64,000 nucleotides of DNA from contig NZ_CP029188.1 of NCBI RefSeq assembly GCF_003097515.1, positions 1,851,001 through 1,915,000 on the forward strand, given 5' to 3'. This stretch comes from Streptomyces tirandamycinicus (GTDB lineage Bacteria; Actinomycetota; Actinomycetes; Streptomycetales; Streptomycetaceae). The first letter of the stretch is position 1. The number at the start of each line of letters is the position of its first letter. The position numbers were made by a program, and so were the translations under genes. The notes below the pieces were generated by a model, which saw nothing but the letters and a program-made list of their open reading frames with translations, ran no database searches and was not told where the DNA came from. Below are positions 46,484-55,334 of this stretch, one piece after another.

Positions 46484-47626
46484 TCACGGCTGCCGGCGGA
46501 TCAGCAGCAGGGCCCGGTCGTCGTTGACGTCCTTCGCCACGGCCTCGATGAGGTGCCAGGCGGCCCCCTCGAAGCCCGTCCCCACATAGCGGTCGGCCTC
46601 ACCGGTGAGCCGGTCCACGCCCTCGGCGATGTCCCGGTCGTTCGCCTCGACGAGGCCGTCGGTGAAGAGCATCAGGACGTCCCCGGGGCGCAGCGTGCCC
46701 TTGACCGGGTCGAACTGGGCGCCCTCGTACACCCCGAGCAGCGGGCCCTCCGCGGCCTTCTCCTCCCAGCGGCCGGTGCCCGCCTGGAGCTGGAGCGCGG
46801 GCAGATGCCCGGCGGAGAGCATCTCGTAGTCGCCGGAGTCCAGGTCGAGCACGAGATGGACGGAGGTGGCGAAACCCTCGTCCCAGTCCTGGCGCAGCAG
46901 ATAGCCGTTGGCGGCGGGGAGGAAGCCGTGCGGGGGAAGGGACCCGAGGAGGCCGCCGAAGGCGCCGGAGAGCAGCAGGGCGCGGGAGGCGGCGTCCATG
47001 CCCTTGCCGGAGACGTCGGTGAGGACGACTTCGAGGGTGCGGCCGCCGTTGGTGCGGGCCGCGACGACGAAGTCCCCGGAGAACGACTGGCCGCCGGCCG
47101 GGCGCAGGGCCATCTCGCGGTGCCAGCCCTGCGGCAGCCGCGGCAGGGCGCTCTGCACCCGGATCCGTTCGCGCAGGTCGAAGAGCATGGTCCCGCCGCG
47201 CCGCCAGGGCACCCCGACCCGGGCCCGAAACTGGGCGATGAGCAGCCCGAACAATCCGCAGGCCGCCACCACCAGCACGGTCCCCGGAGTGACCCGCGCC
47301 GGGCCCTCGGTGTACGGGCCGAGCACGAGCGACTCGACGATCAGCGCGAGGGCGGCGGCCGCGTACAGACCGAGCAGGCTCGCGGGGCGCAGCAGCAGTC
47401 CGCCCGCGACGATCGGCAGCACGAGGGCGGCCGGCGCACACCACACCGGCATGAGGATCGTGCCCCAGGCGATCGCCGGGACGGTCAGCAGCAGTCCGGC
47501 CAGCGCGATCCAGTCGGAGCCGTCGCCGCGGAAGTAGTCGACGCCGGATTTGCGCAGCGCCGTGCGGGCCCGGTGCGTCGCCTTCCGCATCCGGGCCGTG
47601 TACGAGTCCGCTGCGCCACGTGCCAT
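46484..47626 (-). CDS. Membrane-bound PP2C/SpoIIE-type serine phosphatase
   Basis: 380 residues. Four or five hydrophobic segments (about 45-155) precede a SpoIIE-like PP2C domain. The metal-binding aspartates are in GQSFSGDFVV, VLTDVSGKGMDAA and LMLFTDGLVEAND; the domain ends DDRALLLI. Such proteins dephosphorylate anti-sigma-factor antagonists in Streptomyces. No GAF or PAS sensor is present, so the membrane region may be the sensor. TAGGGT lies 8 nt before the ATG without a clear ribosome site, suggesting a leaderless message; an ATG 12 codons later is the alternative start. Confidence 0.93.
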   Translation of the reverse strand: MARGAADSYTARMRKATHRARTALRKSGVDYFRGDGSDWIALAGLLLTVPAIAWGTILMPVWCAPAALVLPIVAGGLLLRPASLLGLYAAAALALIVESLVLGPYTEGPARVTPGTVLVVAACGLFGLLIAQFRARVGVPWRRGGTMLFDLRERIRVQSALPRLPQGWHREMALRPAGGQSFSGDFVVAARTNGGRTLEVVLTDVSGKGMDAASRALLLSGAFGGLLGSLPPHGFLPAANGYLLRQDWDEGFATSVHLVLDLDSGDYEMLSAGHLPALQLQAGTGRWEEKAAEGPLLGVYEGAQFDPVKGTLRPGDVLMLFTDGLVEANDRDIAEGVDRLTGEADRYVGTGFEGAAWHLIEAVAKDVNDDRALLLIRRQP

Positions 47627-47732
47627 CGTCGGCGACCCTATCCACACCCTCGTCCGCCGTGGAGGGGGACCCCATGACATTGCGTTCGAAATCGGGTCGC
47701 GACCGGACGGGGTGCGCTGGTAGGCATGGCGC
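47627..47732. promoter_or_regulatory. Compact divergent promoter region with two leaderless-type -10 elements
   Basis: Only 106 nt separate the PP2C gene (minus) and the acetyltransferase gene (plus). TAGGGT on the minus strand (47635-47640) ends 8 nt before one ATG. TAGGCA on the plus strand (47721-47726) ends 6 nt before the other. Neither start has a good ribosome site, and -35 elements are not obvious. Confidence 0.4.
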
Positions 47733-48962
47733 ATGACGACTGAACTGCGGGTACTCCGTCCCGAGGAGTGGGACCAGTGGTACGGGAGACTGGAGCTCGC
47801 CTTCGGCGGCGTCCCGGAGTCCCCCGAGGAGCGCGCGCTGTGGAGCGAACTCACGGAACACGAACGTTCGATCGGCGCCTGGGAGGACGGCGAGTGCGTC
47901 GGCACGGCCGGGGCCTTCTCCTTCCGGGTGTCGGTTCCGGGCGGTTCGTTCGTGCCCGCGGCCGGGGTCACCATGGTGAGCGTGGCCGCGACCCACCGGC
48001 GGCGCGGCGTGCTCACGTCGATGATGCGGCGCCAGCTGGACGACGTCCGTGCGCTGGGCGAGCCGCTGGCCGTGCTGACGGCCTCGGAGCCGGAGATCTA
48101 CGGCCGGTTCGGGTACGGCGTCGCGACCTACCAGCTGAGTATGGACGTCGACACGGTCCGTGGGGGGATCGTCGCGCCGCCCGGGACGGACGACGTGCGG
48201 CTGCGGTTCGCCCCGGTCGAGGAGTCGGCCGGGGCGTGCGAGGCGGTGTACCGGAGCAGGCTCGGCTCACGGCCCGGGATGTTCGCGCGGACGCCCGGCT
48301 GGGAGCGGCTGGCGCTGCTCGACCCGCCCGCCGACCGCGAGGGTGCCTCGGCTGCGCAGTGCGTGCTCGCCGAGCGGGACGGCGACGTCGTGGGCTACGT
48401 CCGCTTCCACAACAAGCCGGAGTGGGACGCGTCCGGGCCCAACGGCTCGATCCTGCTGCGGGATGTGGAGGCACTGGACCCGGCGGCGTACGCGGCGCTG
48501 TGGCGGTTCCTCTTCGGCATCGACCTGACGTCGCGGATCCGGGTCCGCAACCGGCCGGTGGACGACCCGCTGCTGCATCTCGTCACGGACGTCCGGCGCT
48601 GCGGTGTGCGGGTACGGGATTCGCTGCATGTGCGGCTGGTCGACGTGGGCGCGGCGCTGGTGGCGAGGACGTACCGGACGCCGGTGGACGTCGTGTTCGA
48701 GGTGGCGGACCCGTTCTGCCCCTGGAACGAGGGGCGTTGGCGGCTCTCGGGGGACGCCAAGGGCGCGTCGTGCGAGCGCGGCTCCGGTCCGGCCGATCTG
48801 GCCCTGGACGTGCGGGACCTGGGTGCCGCGTTCCTGGGCGGGGTGACGCTGTCGTCCCTGGCGGCGGCGGGCCGGGTGCGTGAACTGCGCGGGGGTGCGC
48901 TGGCGGAGGCGTCGACGGCCTTCGCCTCGGATGTGGCGCCCTGGCTGCCGCACGGCTTCTGA
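47733..48962 (+). CDS. Eis-like GNAT N-acetyltransferase
   Basis: 409 residues, the length of the Eis family. The N-terminal GNAT fold has the acetyl-CoA motif VSVAATHRRRGVLTSMM (R/Q-x-x-G-x-G/A type), a second degenerate GNAT domain follows, and a C-terminal SCP2-like domain (about 300-409). The C-terminus ends in a large hydrophobic residue (HGF), matching the Eis catalytic carboxylate position. In mycobacteria Eis acetylates aminoglycosides and proteins; in Streptomyces the substrate is open. Confidence 0.92.
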   Translation: MTTELRVLRPEEWDQWYGRLELAFGGVPESPEERALWSELTEHERSIGAWEDGECVGTAGAFSFRVSVPGGSFVPAAGVTMVSVAATHRRRGVLTSMMRRQLDDVRALGEPLAVLTASEPEIYGRFGYGVATYQLSMDVDTVRGGIVAPPGTDDVRLRFAPVEESAGACEAVYRSRLGSRPGMFARTPGWERLALLDPPADREGASAAQCVLAERDGDVVGYVRFHNKPEWDASGPNGSILLRDVEALDPAAYAALWRFLFGIDLTSRIRVRNRPVDDPLLHLVTDVRRCGVRVRDSLHVRLVDVGAALVARTYRTPVDVVFEVADPFCPWNEGRWRLSGDAKGASCERGSGPADLALDVRDLGAAFLGGVTLSSLAAAGRVRELRGGALAEASTAFASDVAPWLPHGF

Positions 48963-49046
48963 GCCCGTCCGCAGCCGGGCGGCGCGGGACGGGACCGGCG
49001 CCGCCCGCGGCGGCGGCCTCCCTGGGGGCAGCGGCCTCCTTGACGG

Positions 49047-49076
49047 CCGCGGCCTCCTTGGTGGCGGAGGCCGCGG
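49047..49076. terminator. Terminator between eis-like and nei-like genes
   Basis: A perfect 11-bp stem CCGCGGCCTCC (49047-49057) with GGAGGCCGCGG (49066-49076) and an 8-nt loop lies between two converging genes. GCGGCCTCCTT also occurs as a direct repeat just upstream. Confidence 0.75.
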
Positions 49077-49101
49077 TGGTCCCGGGCCGGGCCGCGGGGC
49101 G

Positions 49102-49937
49102 TCAGGCGGGCTGGCAGCCGGCGCACCAGAAGAGGTTGCGGGCGGCGAGAGCGGCGGTGCGGATCTCGCCGCCGCAGATGTGGCAGGGCAGCCGGGCCCT
49201 GCGGTAGACGTAGACCTCGCCGCCGTGGTCGTCGGCGCGCGGGGCCCGGCCCATCGCCTCCGGTGTGTGCTCGGGCCGTACGGTGTCGATGCGGTTGTTC
49301 CGTACGCCTTCGCGCATCAGGGCGGTCAGGTCGGCCCAGAGGGCGCGCCACTCGCGCTCGGTGAGGTCCCTGCCCGGGCGGTACGGGTCGATGCCGTGCC
49401 GGAAGAGGACTTCCGCCCGGTAGACGTTGCCGACGCCCGCGACGACCTTCTGGTCCATCAGCAGGGCGGCGATCGTCGTCCGGGAGCGGGAGATCCTGGC
49501 CCAGGCGCGGTCGGGGCCGTCGTCCGGGCGGAGCGGATCGGGGCCGAGCCGCGCGTGTATCGCGGCCTTCTCGCCGTCCGTGATCAGGGCGCAGGCCGTG
49601 GGGCCGCGCAGATCGACGTACGACCCGGGGTTCGCGAGCCGCAGCCGCACGGTGCCGGCGGGCGGCGGGGCCGGCGCTTCGCCGAAGTCCACCGTGCCGA
49701 ACAGGCCGAGATGGATGTGGATCCACTCACCGCCGCCACGGGCGCCGAAGCCGTCGCGGCCGCCGAAGCCGAGGAAGAGGTGCTTGCCGTGGGCCTCGGT
49801 GCGCTCCAGCACCGTGCCGTCCAGCAGCGCCGCGGAGTCGGCGAACCTGCCCTGCGGGCTGGTGACCCGCACGGACCGGCCGCCGAACCGTTCGCGGTAG
49901 TCGGCGGCCAGCCGGTGGATGGTGTGCCCTTCGGGCA

Positions 49938-49938
<1 letters not shown>
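49102..49938 (-). CDS. Formamidopyrimidine-DNA glycosylase/endonuclease VIII family protein
   Basis: 278 residues. Mature Pro-2 and Glu-3 in MPEGHTIHRLA are the catalytic nucleophile and acid of the Fpg/Nei family. The H2TH segment is MDQKVVAGVGNVYRAEVLF. The C-terminal zinc finger has CHICGGEIRTAALAARNLFW with CAGC after it. The PEGHT start fits endonuclease VIII (Nei) rather than MutM (PELPE). It excises oxidised pyrimidines and nicks the strand. Its ATG overlaps the rpiB stop by one base (TGATG). Confidence 0.93.
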
Positions 49939-50432
<494 letters not shown>

Positions 50433-50573
50433 GGTCCGAGTGTGGCACGCGGGAGGCCGGGAACTCGGCAGCGGGGTACGGCGGTGTACGCCCCCGGCCG
50501 GCAGGCCCGGGTGCGCCGCCGCGGGACACGCGCGAAGCGGAGAAGGCGCGAAGAGGAGGAGGCGCGAAGAGGA

Positions 50574-50609
50574 GGAGGTCCGCCGGGCCGTGCGGCCCGG
50601 CGGACCTCC
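50574..50609 (-). terminator. Terminator of bioY
   Basis: A perfect 16-bp stem (50574-50589 with 50594-50609) with loop GTGC lies 61 nt after the bioY stop. Next to it on the rpiB side GGCGCGAAGAGGAGGA is directly repeated. Confidence 0.88.
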
Positions 50610-50669
50610 GTGGTGGTGGGGGCGGCTCCCGCGAGGAGCCGCGGCGTACGCGGCATGGCCGCGGGGCGC

Positions 50670-51266
50670 TCAGCCGCGTCGGCCTGCGAGCTTCCAGGCG
50701 GCGGGCAGCACGCCCATGGCGAGCGCGGCCTTGAGCGCGTCGCCGATCAGGAAGGGGACGAGGCCGGCCGCCACGGCCTGCGGCAGCGTCATGCCGGTGG
50801 CGAGCGCCAGGTACGGCACGCCGATCGCGTAGATGATCGCGGAGCCCAGGACCATCGCACCCGCGGTGCGCAGGACGGAGCGGTCCGCGCCGCGCCGGGC
50901 GAGGGCGCCGACGACGGTGGCGGCGACCAGCATGCCGAGGATGTAGCCGAGGGACGGCATCGCCCAGCCGGAGGACGCCTCGGCGAACCACGGCATGCCG
51001 GCCATTCCGGCGAGGGCGTACAGCGCGAGGGAGAGGAAGCCGCGCCGCGCGCCGAGCGCGGTGCCGACGAGGAGGGCGGCGAAGGTCTGGCCGGTGACCG
51101 GGACCGGGGAGCCCGGCACGGCCACGGAGATCTGCGCGGCGACTCCGGTGAGCACGGCACCGCCCACGACCAGGGCCGCGTCCACCGCGGACGTGGCGCG
51201 CGAGGCGGGCAGCAGATCGGCGAGGACCAGCCCCTGGCGAGGGGTGGAAGCGGCAGCAGTGCTCAT
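50670..51266 (-). CDS. bioY: Biotin transporter substrate-binding protein BioY
   Basis: 198 residues with about six hydrophobic segments. VAVPGSPVPVTGQTFAALLVG and GYILGMLVAATVVGALARRG are BioY hallmarks, and the C-terminal LIGDALKAALAMGVLPA is conserved. It is the S-component of an ECF transporter. No EcfA or EcfT genes are adjacent, so it either works alone or shares a distant energising module. No BirA- or BioQ-type palindrome could be identified with confidence upstream. Confidence 0.95.
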   Translation of the reverse strand: MSTAAASTPRQGLVLADLLPASRATSAVDAALVVGGAVLTGVAAQISVAVPGSPVPVTGQTFAALLVGTALGARRGFLSLALYALAGMAGMPWFAEASSGWAMPSLGYILGMLVAATVVGALARRGADRSVLRTAGAMVLGSAIIYAIGVPYLALATGMTLPQAVAAGLVPFLIGDALKAALAMGVLPAAWKLAGRRG

Positions 51267-51843
51267 CGGGACTCCGGGTGCGAGGGCGGTGATGACGTCG
51301 TTGTGGACATGGCGACGTTAGCCCAGAAGTGAACGGTCGATCACCGTCAGCCGATGACAAAGCGCCACTTGGCCGCATGGTTGAGTTCGCACAAATCAGC
51401 CAGGGCAAGCGCCTGGGGCGCGTGATGCTCGTCACTGAGGTGGTGGCCGGGCAACGCCGCTCCGGCGTGCCGGACGGGGCTCGGAGGGGTTGTAGGTTCC
51501 CCCCAAATCCCGACCCGGCCGAGAGCCTGGTCGCCCCCACACCCCGAGAGCCCCGTGTGGAATGCCGTCTGGAGTGCCGCGCGGATGCGCGACGCACGGC
51601 CCGGCCCGGGTACGGTGGTCGGCCGGCGGCGCCGGTGGCGCCGCCGGTGGCGGGCCTCGGCGCTCGCGCGGCATCCGGGCGGGTCGCACCGGGCACCGGC
51701 GACCGGGCCCGAGCCTGCGGGAGGAGGCACCGTCTCTTCACATTGTGTGAGCATTCTGTCCGTATAGCGGTCATGGGTGCTCGGTGAGCGGTGGGCCCTC
51801 CAGACTGTCACCGCCCCCCATCCGCTCATGAACAGGCACCCCC
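51267..51843. promoter_or_regulatory. Divergent intergenic region between bioY and the permease
   Basis: 577 nt without a convincing gene. The bioY-proximal 100 nt are relatively AT-rich and should hold its promoter. The middle is GC-rich and carries small inverted repeats (for example GGCGCCGGTGGCGCC). The permease-proximal end has a palindrome at 51738-51750. A TATAGC (51763-51768) could be a -10 for the permease but lacks a well-spaced -35. Confidence 0.4.
51738..51750. promoter_or_regulatory. TCACA-TTG-TGTGA palindrome, possible operator
   Basis: A perfect 5-bp inverted repeat with a 3-nt spacer lies about 95 nt before the permease start, in one of the few AT-rich spots of this gap. Its half-sites resemble those of CRP/GntR-type regulators but with a different spacing. 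Confidence 0.4.
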
Positions 51844-53307
51844 ATGTCCCGGACCCCGGCACCCGCGCCCGACGGCGCCCGAGCCGACTCACCGCTCGCC
51901 CACGGCCTCAAGCAGCGCCATCTGTCGATGATCGCCCTGGGCGGTGTGATCGGCGCCGGACTCTTCGTCGGCTCCGGTGCCGGTATCGCCGCCGCCGGCC
52001 CGTCCATCGTCATCGCCTACGCGGTGTCCGGTCTGCTCGTCATGCTGGTGATGCGCATGCTGGGCGAGATGTCCGCGGCGAACCCGGCCTCCGGTTCCTT
52101 CTCCGTGCACGCCGAGCGGGCGCTCGGTCCCTGGGCGGGCTTCACCGCGGGCTGGTCCTTCTGGGTGCTGCTGTCCGTCGCCGTCGGCCTGGAGGGCATC
52201 GGCGCGGCGAAGATCGTCAGCGGCTGGCTGCCCGGCACCCCCGAGTGGGCCTGGGTCGCGCTGTTCATGCTGGTGTTCTGTGTCACCAACCTGGCCGCGG
52301 TGCGCAATTTCGGCGAGTTCGAGTTCTGGTTCGCCGCCCTCAAGGTCGGCGCGATCACGCTGTTCCTGATCCTCGGCGGGCTGGCCATCCTCGGAATGCT
52401 GCCGGGGACGGAGGCGCCCGGCACCGCCAACCTCACCGGCGACGGAGGGTTCCTGCCGAACGGGGCGGAGGGGCTGGTCATCGGCCTGCTCGCGTCGATC
52501 TTCGCGTACGGCGGCCTGGAGACCGTCACCATCGCGGCGGCCGAGTCCGAGCACCCGGTCCAGGGGGTCGCCAAGGCCGTGCGCACCGCGATGTGGCGTA
52601 TCGCGCTGTTCTACATCGGCTCGATGGCGGTCATCGTCACGCTGGTGCCGTGGGACGACCCGGACGTCGCCAACCCCGACAAGGGCCCCTACGTCACCGC
52701 GCTGAGCCACCTGGGCATCCCGGGCGCCGGCCTGGTGATGCAGATCGTCGTGCTGGTGGCGCTGCTGTCCGCGATGAACGCCAACATCTACGGCGCCTCC
52801 CGGATGGCGTACTCCCTGGTCGCCCGGGGCCAGGGCCCGAAGGCGATCGGCAGGGTGTCGGGCGGGGTGCCCCGGATCGCGGTGCTGGCCTCCTCCGCGT
52901 TCGGCTTCCTGTGCGTGCTGCTCAGCTACTGGCGGCCCGACGACGTCTTCCCGTGGCTGCTGAAGATGATCGGCGCGGTCATCCTCGTCGTCTGGCTGTT
53001 CATCGCGGTCTCGCAGCTGGTGCTGCGGCGCCGCACGGAGCGCGAGGCCCCGGAGCGGCTCGTGGTGCGGATGTGGCTGTTCCCGGCGCTGACCTGGGTC
53101 GCCATCGCGGGCATGCTCGCCGTCTTCGTGCTGATGCTGCGCCAGCCGGGCACCCGTGACCAGCTGATGGCGACCGGTGCGATGACGCTGGTGCTGGCCG
53201 CGTCGGGCGCCCTGCTGCAGCGCCGGCGCAAGGCCGGTGCCGCGGGCGGGACGGCCGACGGGGGCGCCGAGCGGGAGGCGGCACCGGCGGGCGCCGTCAA
53301 GGACTGA
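51844..53307 (+). CDS. APC-superfamily amino-acid permease (AAT/GabP type)
   Basis: 487 residues with 12 predicted membrane helices. The first carries the substrate-binding GGVIGAGLFVGSG, followed by LLVMLVMRMLGEMSAANPASGSFSVHAE. This consensus belongs to the AAT family (GabP, LysP, AroP, CycA). A long hydrophilic N-terminus and an Ala/Gly-rich C-tail are present. Residues discriminating the amino acid cannot be read reliably; a GABA-permease-like protein is the best guess. It stands alone with its own terminator. Confidence 0.92.
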   Translation: MSRTPAPAPDGARADSPLAHGLKQRHLSMIALGGVIGAGLFVGSGAGIAAAGPSIVIAYAVSGLLVMLVMRMLGEMSAANPASGSFSVHAERALGPWAGFTAGWSFWVLLSVAVGLEGIGAAKIVSGWLPGTPEWAWVALFMLVFCVTNLAAVRNFGEFEFWFAALKVGAITLFLILGGLAILGMLPGTEAPGTANLTGDGGFLPNGAEGLVIGLLASIFAYGGLETVTIAAAESEHPVQGVAKAVRTAMWRIALFYIGSMAVIVTLVPWDDPDVANPDKGPYVTALSHLGIPGAGLVMQIVVLVALLSAMNANIYGASRMAYSLVARGQGPKAIGRVSGGVPRIAVLASSAFGFLCVLLSYWRPDDVFPWLLKMIGAVILVVWLFIAVSQLVLRRRTEREAPERLVVRMWLFPALTWVAIAGMLAVFVLMLRQPGTRDQLMATGAMTLVLAASGALLQRRRKAGAAGGTADGGAEREAAPAGAVKD

Positions 53308-53327
53308 GCGGGACTCCCCCGCGACGC

Positions 53328-53363
53328 AGGACCCCCCGGGCCGAAGGAGGCCCGGGGGGTCCT
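53328..53363 (+). terminator. Terminator of the permease gene
   Basis: A perfect 15-bp stem (53328-53342 with 53349-53363) with a 6-nt loop lies 20 nt past the stop. Confidence 0.9.
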
Positions 53364-53432
53364 GGCGTTTCCGGAGCATGCGGGGTCCCGGGCCGGGGTG
53401 CCGATCCGATCGCCGTCGGCGACGCCTGCGCG

Positions 53433-53465
53433 GAGTACGGCCGCACGGTGAGTACGGCCGCACGG
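53433..53465. repeat. Two 16-bp direct repeats
   Basis: GAGTACGGCCGCACGG occurs at 53433-53448 and 53450-53465. Together with triplet-like GCC/ACC runs at about 53500-53560 it fills much of the 387-nt gap between the permease terminator and sodF. No gene is evident in that gap. Confidence 0.85.
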
Positions 53466-53654
53466 CGCCTCGGTGCCGTCGCCGGAGCCGTCGCCACCGG
53501 CTCGTCATCGTCGCCGCCGTCGCCGCCGTTGTCACCGTCGCCACCGTTGGCACCGGCCTCCCCGGACGGCCCGGCCCGGCCCCGATCGCCCGCGGCGCAC
53601 GGCACCCGCCGGACGCGCTGATCACGTTCCCGCCCTTCTGCTGCTAGCCTGCAG

Positions 53655-53671
53655 TTGCGAAAGGTTTGCAA
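53655..53671 (+). promoter_or_regulatory. sodF: Nur-type (nickel-responsive) operator of sodF
   Basis: TTGCGA, five bases, TTGCAA fits the Nur box reported for S. coelicolor sodF (tTGCaa-N5-ttGCAA, from memory). It lies 24-40 nt before the start. TAGCCT (53645-53650) just upstream can serve as the -10, so the operator would cover the transcript start, as expected for repression of the Fe enzyme when nickel is available. Confidence 0.75.
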
Positions 53672-53694
53672 TAAGCAGTCGGAGGGGCTCGGAC

Positions 53695-54339
53695 ATGGCC
53701 ACGTACACGCTTCCTGAACTTCCGTACGACTACGCGGCTCTGGAGCCGGTGATCAACCCGCAGATCATCGAGCTGCACCACGACAAGCACCACGCCGCGT
53801 ACGTCAAGGGCGCCAACGACACCCTCGAGCGGCTCGCCGAGGCGCGCGACAAGGAAGCCTGGGGCTCGATCAACGGCCTGGAGAAGAACCTCGCGTTCCA
53901 CCTCTCCGGCCACATCCTGCACAGCATCTACTGGCACAACATGGTCGCGCCCAAGGAGGGCGGCGGCGGCGAGCCGCTCGCGGCGGACGGCGTCGGCGAA
54001 CTGGCGGATGCGATCACCGACTCCTTCGGCTCCTTCGCGAAGTTCCGTACCCAGCTGTCGAAGGCCGCCGCGACCACCCAGGGCTCGGGCTGGGGCGTGC
54101 TCGCCTACGAGCCGGTCAGCGGCCGGCTGATCGTCGAGCAGGTCTACGACCACCAGGGCAACGTCGGCCAGGGCTCGGTGCCGATCCTGGTCTTCGACGC
54201 CTGGGAGCACGCCTTCTACCTGCAGTACAAGAACCAGAAGGTGGACTTCATCGACGCCATGTGGGGCGTCGTCAACTGGCAGGACGTGGCGAGGCGCTAC
54301 GCCGAGGCCAAGGACCGCACCCCGCTGATCACCCCGTGA
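53695..54339 (+). CDS. sodF: Iron (Fe/Mn-type) superoxide dismutase
   Basis: 214 residues. The metal ligands lie in [24 protein letters not shown] and the hallmark [20 protein letters not shown] lies 8 nt before the ATG. It converts superoxide to peroxide and oxygen. Streptomyces uses it when nickel is scarce and SodN is off; the Nur-type box upstream agrees. Iron rather than manganese is assumed from the species pattern, since sequence alone separates them poorly. Confidence 0.95.
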   Translation: MATYTLPELPYDYAALEPVINPQIIELHHDKHHAAYVKGANDTLERLAEARDKEAWGSINGLEKNLAFHLSGHILHSIYWHNMVAPKEGGGGEPLAADGVGELADAITDSFGSFAKFRTQLSKAAATTQGSGWGVLAYEPVSGRLIVEQVYDHQGNVGQGSVPILVFDAWEHAFYLQYKNQKVDFIDAMWGVVNWQDVARRYAEAKDRTPLITP

Positions 54340-54410
54340 CCCGGGCCCCGTCCCGGCCGTAGGCCGTCCTGCTCGTGATCGTCTTCTCACCCTTCACCGG
54401 CAGGCGGAAA

Positions 54411-54481
54411 GAAGAGGCCCCCGCGAGTGGCGGCTCCTCCCAGAGGCTCTGGGGGGGGGACTGACCCGCGGGGGTCCCTTC
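54411..54481 (+). terminator. Terminator of sodF, branched hairpin
   Basis: GAAGAGGCCCCCGCG (54411-54425) pairs with the segment ending at 54481 over 15 positions with two mismatches. The large loop includes a run of nine G. It is followed by the convergent thioredoxin-fold gene. Confidence 0.65.
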
Positions 54482-54512
54482 CGTATCCGGCCCCGGGCGG
54501 GCCCGAGGGGCT

Positions 54513-55148
54513 TCAGGAGAAGTCGGGGTCCTTCGTCCGGGTGCGCTTGATCTCGTAGAAGCCGGGAATCGACGCCACCATCAGCGTGCCGTCCCAGAGC
54601 CTGGCCGCCTCCTCGCCCTTGGGCGCCGGGGTCACGACCGGGCCGAAGAACGCGATCTGCTCGCCGTCCGCGCCGGGCACCGCGATGACCGGCGTGCCGA
54701 CGTCCTGGCCCACCTTGGAGATTCCCTCGCCGTGGGAGGCGCGCAGCTCGGCGTCGTAGGCGTCCGACTCGGCGTAGTCGGCGAGTTCGGCCGGCAGGCC
54801 CACCGCGTCAAGGGCCTCCCGGACCACCTCGGGCGTGATGCCGCGGCCCTCGTTGTGGATCCGGGTGCCGAGGGCGGTGTAGAGGGGGCCGACGACCTCG
54901 TCGCCGTACTTCTGCTGGGCGGCGATCACCACGCGCACCGGTCCCCAGGCGTCCTCCATCGCGCGGCGGTACTCCTCGGGGAGCTCGTCCAGCCTGTCCT
55001 CGTTCAGCACCGCCAGGCTCATGACGTGCCAGCGCACCTCCACCGGCCGCACCTTCTCCACCTCGAGCATCCAGCGGGAGGTCATCCAGGCCCAGGGGCA
55101 CAGCGGGTCGAACCAGAAGTCGGCGGGGGTCCTGCTGCTGTCGGACAT
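54513..55148 (-). CDS. DsbA-like thioredoxin-fold protein, Rv2466c family
   Basis: 211 residues. FWFDPLCPWAWMTSRW (about 11-26) is the active-site region of the mycothiol-dependent Rv2466c family, and the cis-Pro loop is GTPVIAVPG. The motif reads CPWA, so the second cysteine of the CPWC form is missing and only a monothiol mechanism is possible. Mycothiol as the resolving thiol fits an actinomycete. ATG has GAGGAG 5 nt upstream. A far longer open frame on this strand covers pepN and is not coding. Confidence 0.9.
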   Translation of the reverse strand: MSDSSRTPADFWFDPLCPWAWMTSRWMLEVEKVRPVEVRWHVMSLAVLNEDRLDELPEEYRRAMEDAWGPVRVVIAAQQKYGDEVVGPLYTALGTRIHNEGRGITPEVVREALDAVGLPAELADYAESDAYDAELRASHGEGISKVGQDVGTPVIAVPGADGEQIAFFGPVVTPAPKGEEAARLWDGTLMVASIPGFYEIKRTRTKDPDFS

Positions 55149-55334
55149 GTCACTCCTCGTGCTCGTGGCGGGGGTCGCTCCCCCTGACCAACCCCGGAGG
55201 TCACCGGACGCATTCCCCAACCCATTGCACGACCGCATTGCACGACCGCACTGCACGACCGCATTCCCCGATCCCCCCGGCCACGGGCGCGTGCGAGGAT
55301 CGGACCTGCCCGAACGACACACGAAGGAGTGGAC

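Noticed and set aside
51267..51360. Biotin-responsive operator upstream of bioY
   Set aside because: TGAAC occurs once (around 51336) but has no matching GTTCA at palindromic spacing, so the call is not supported.
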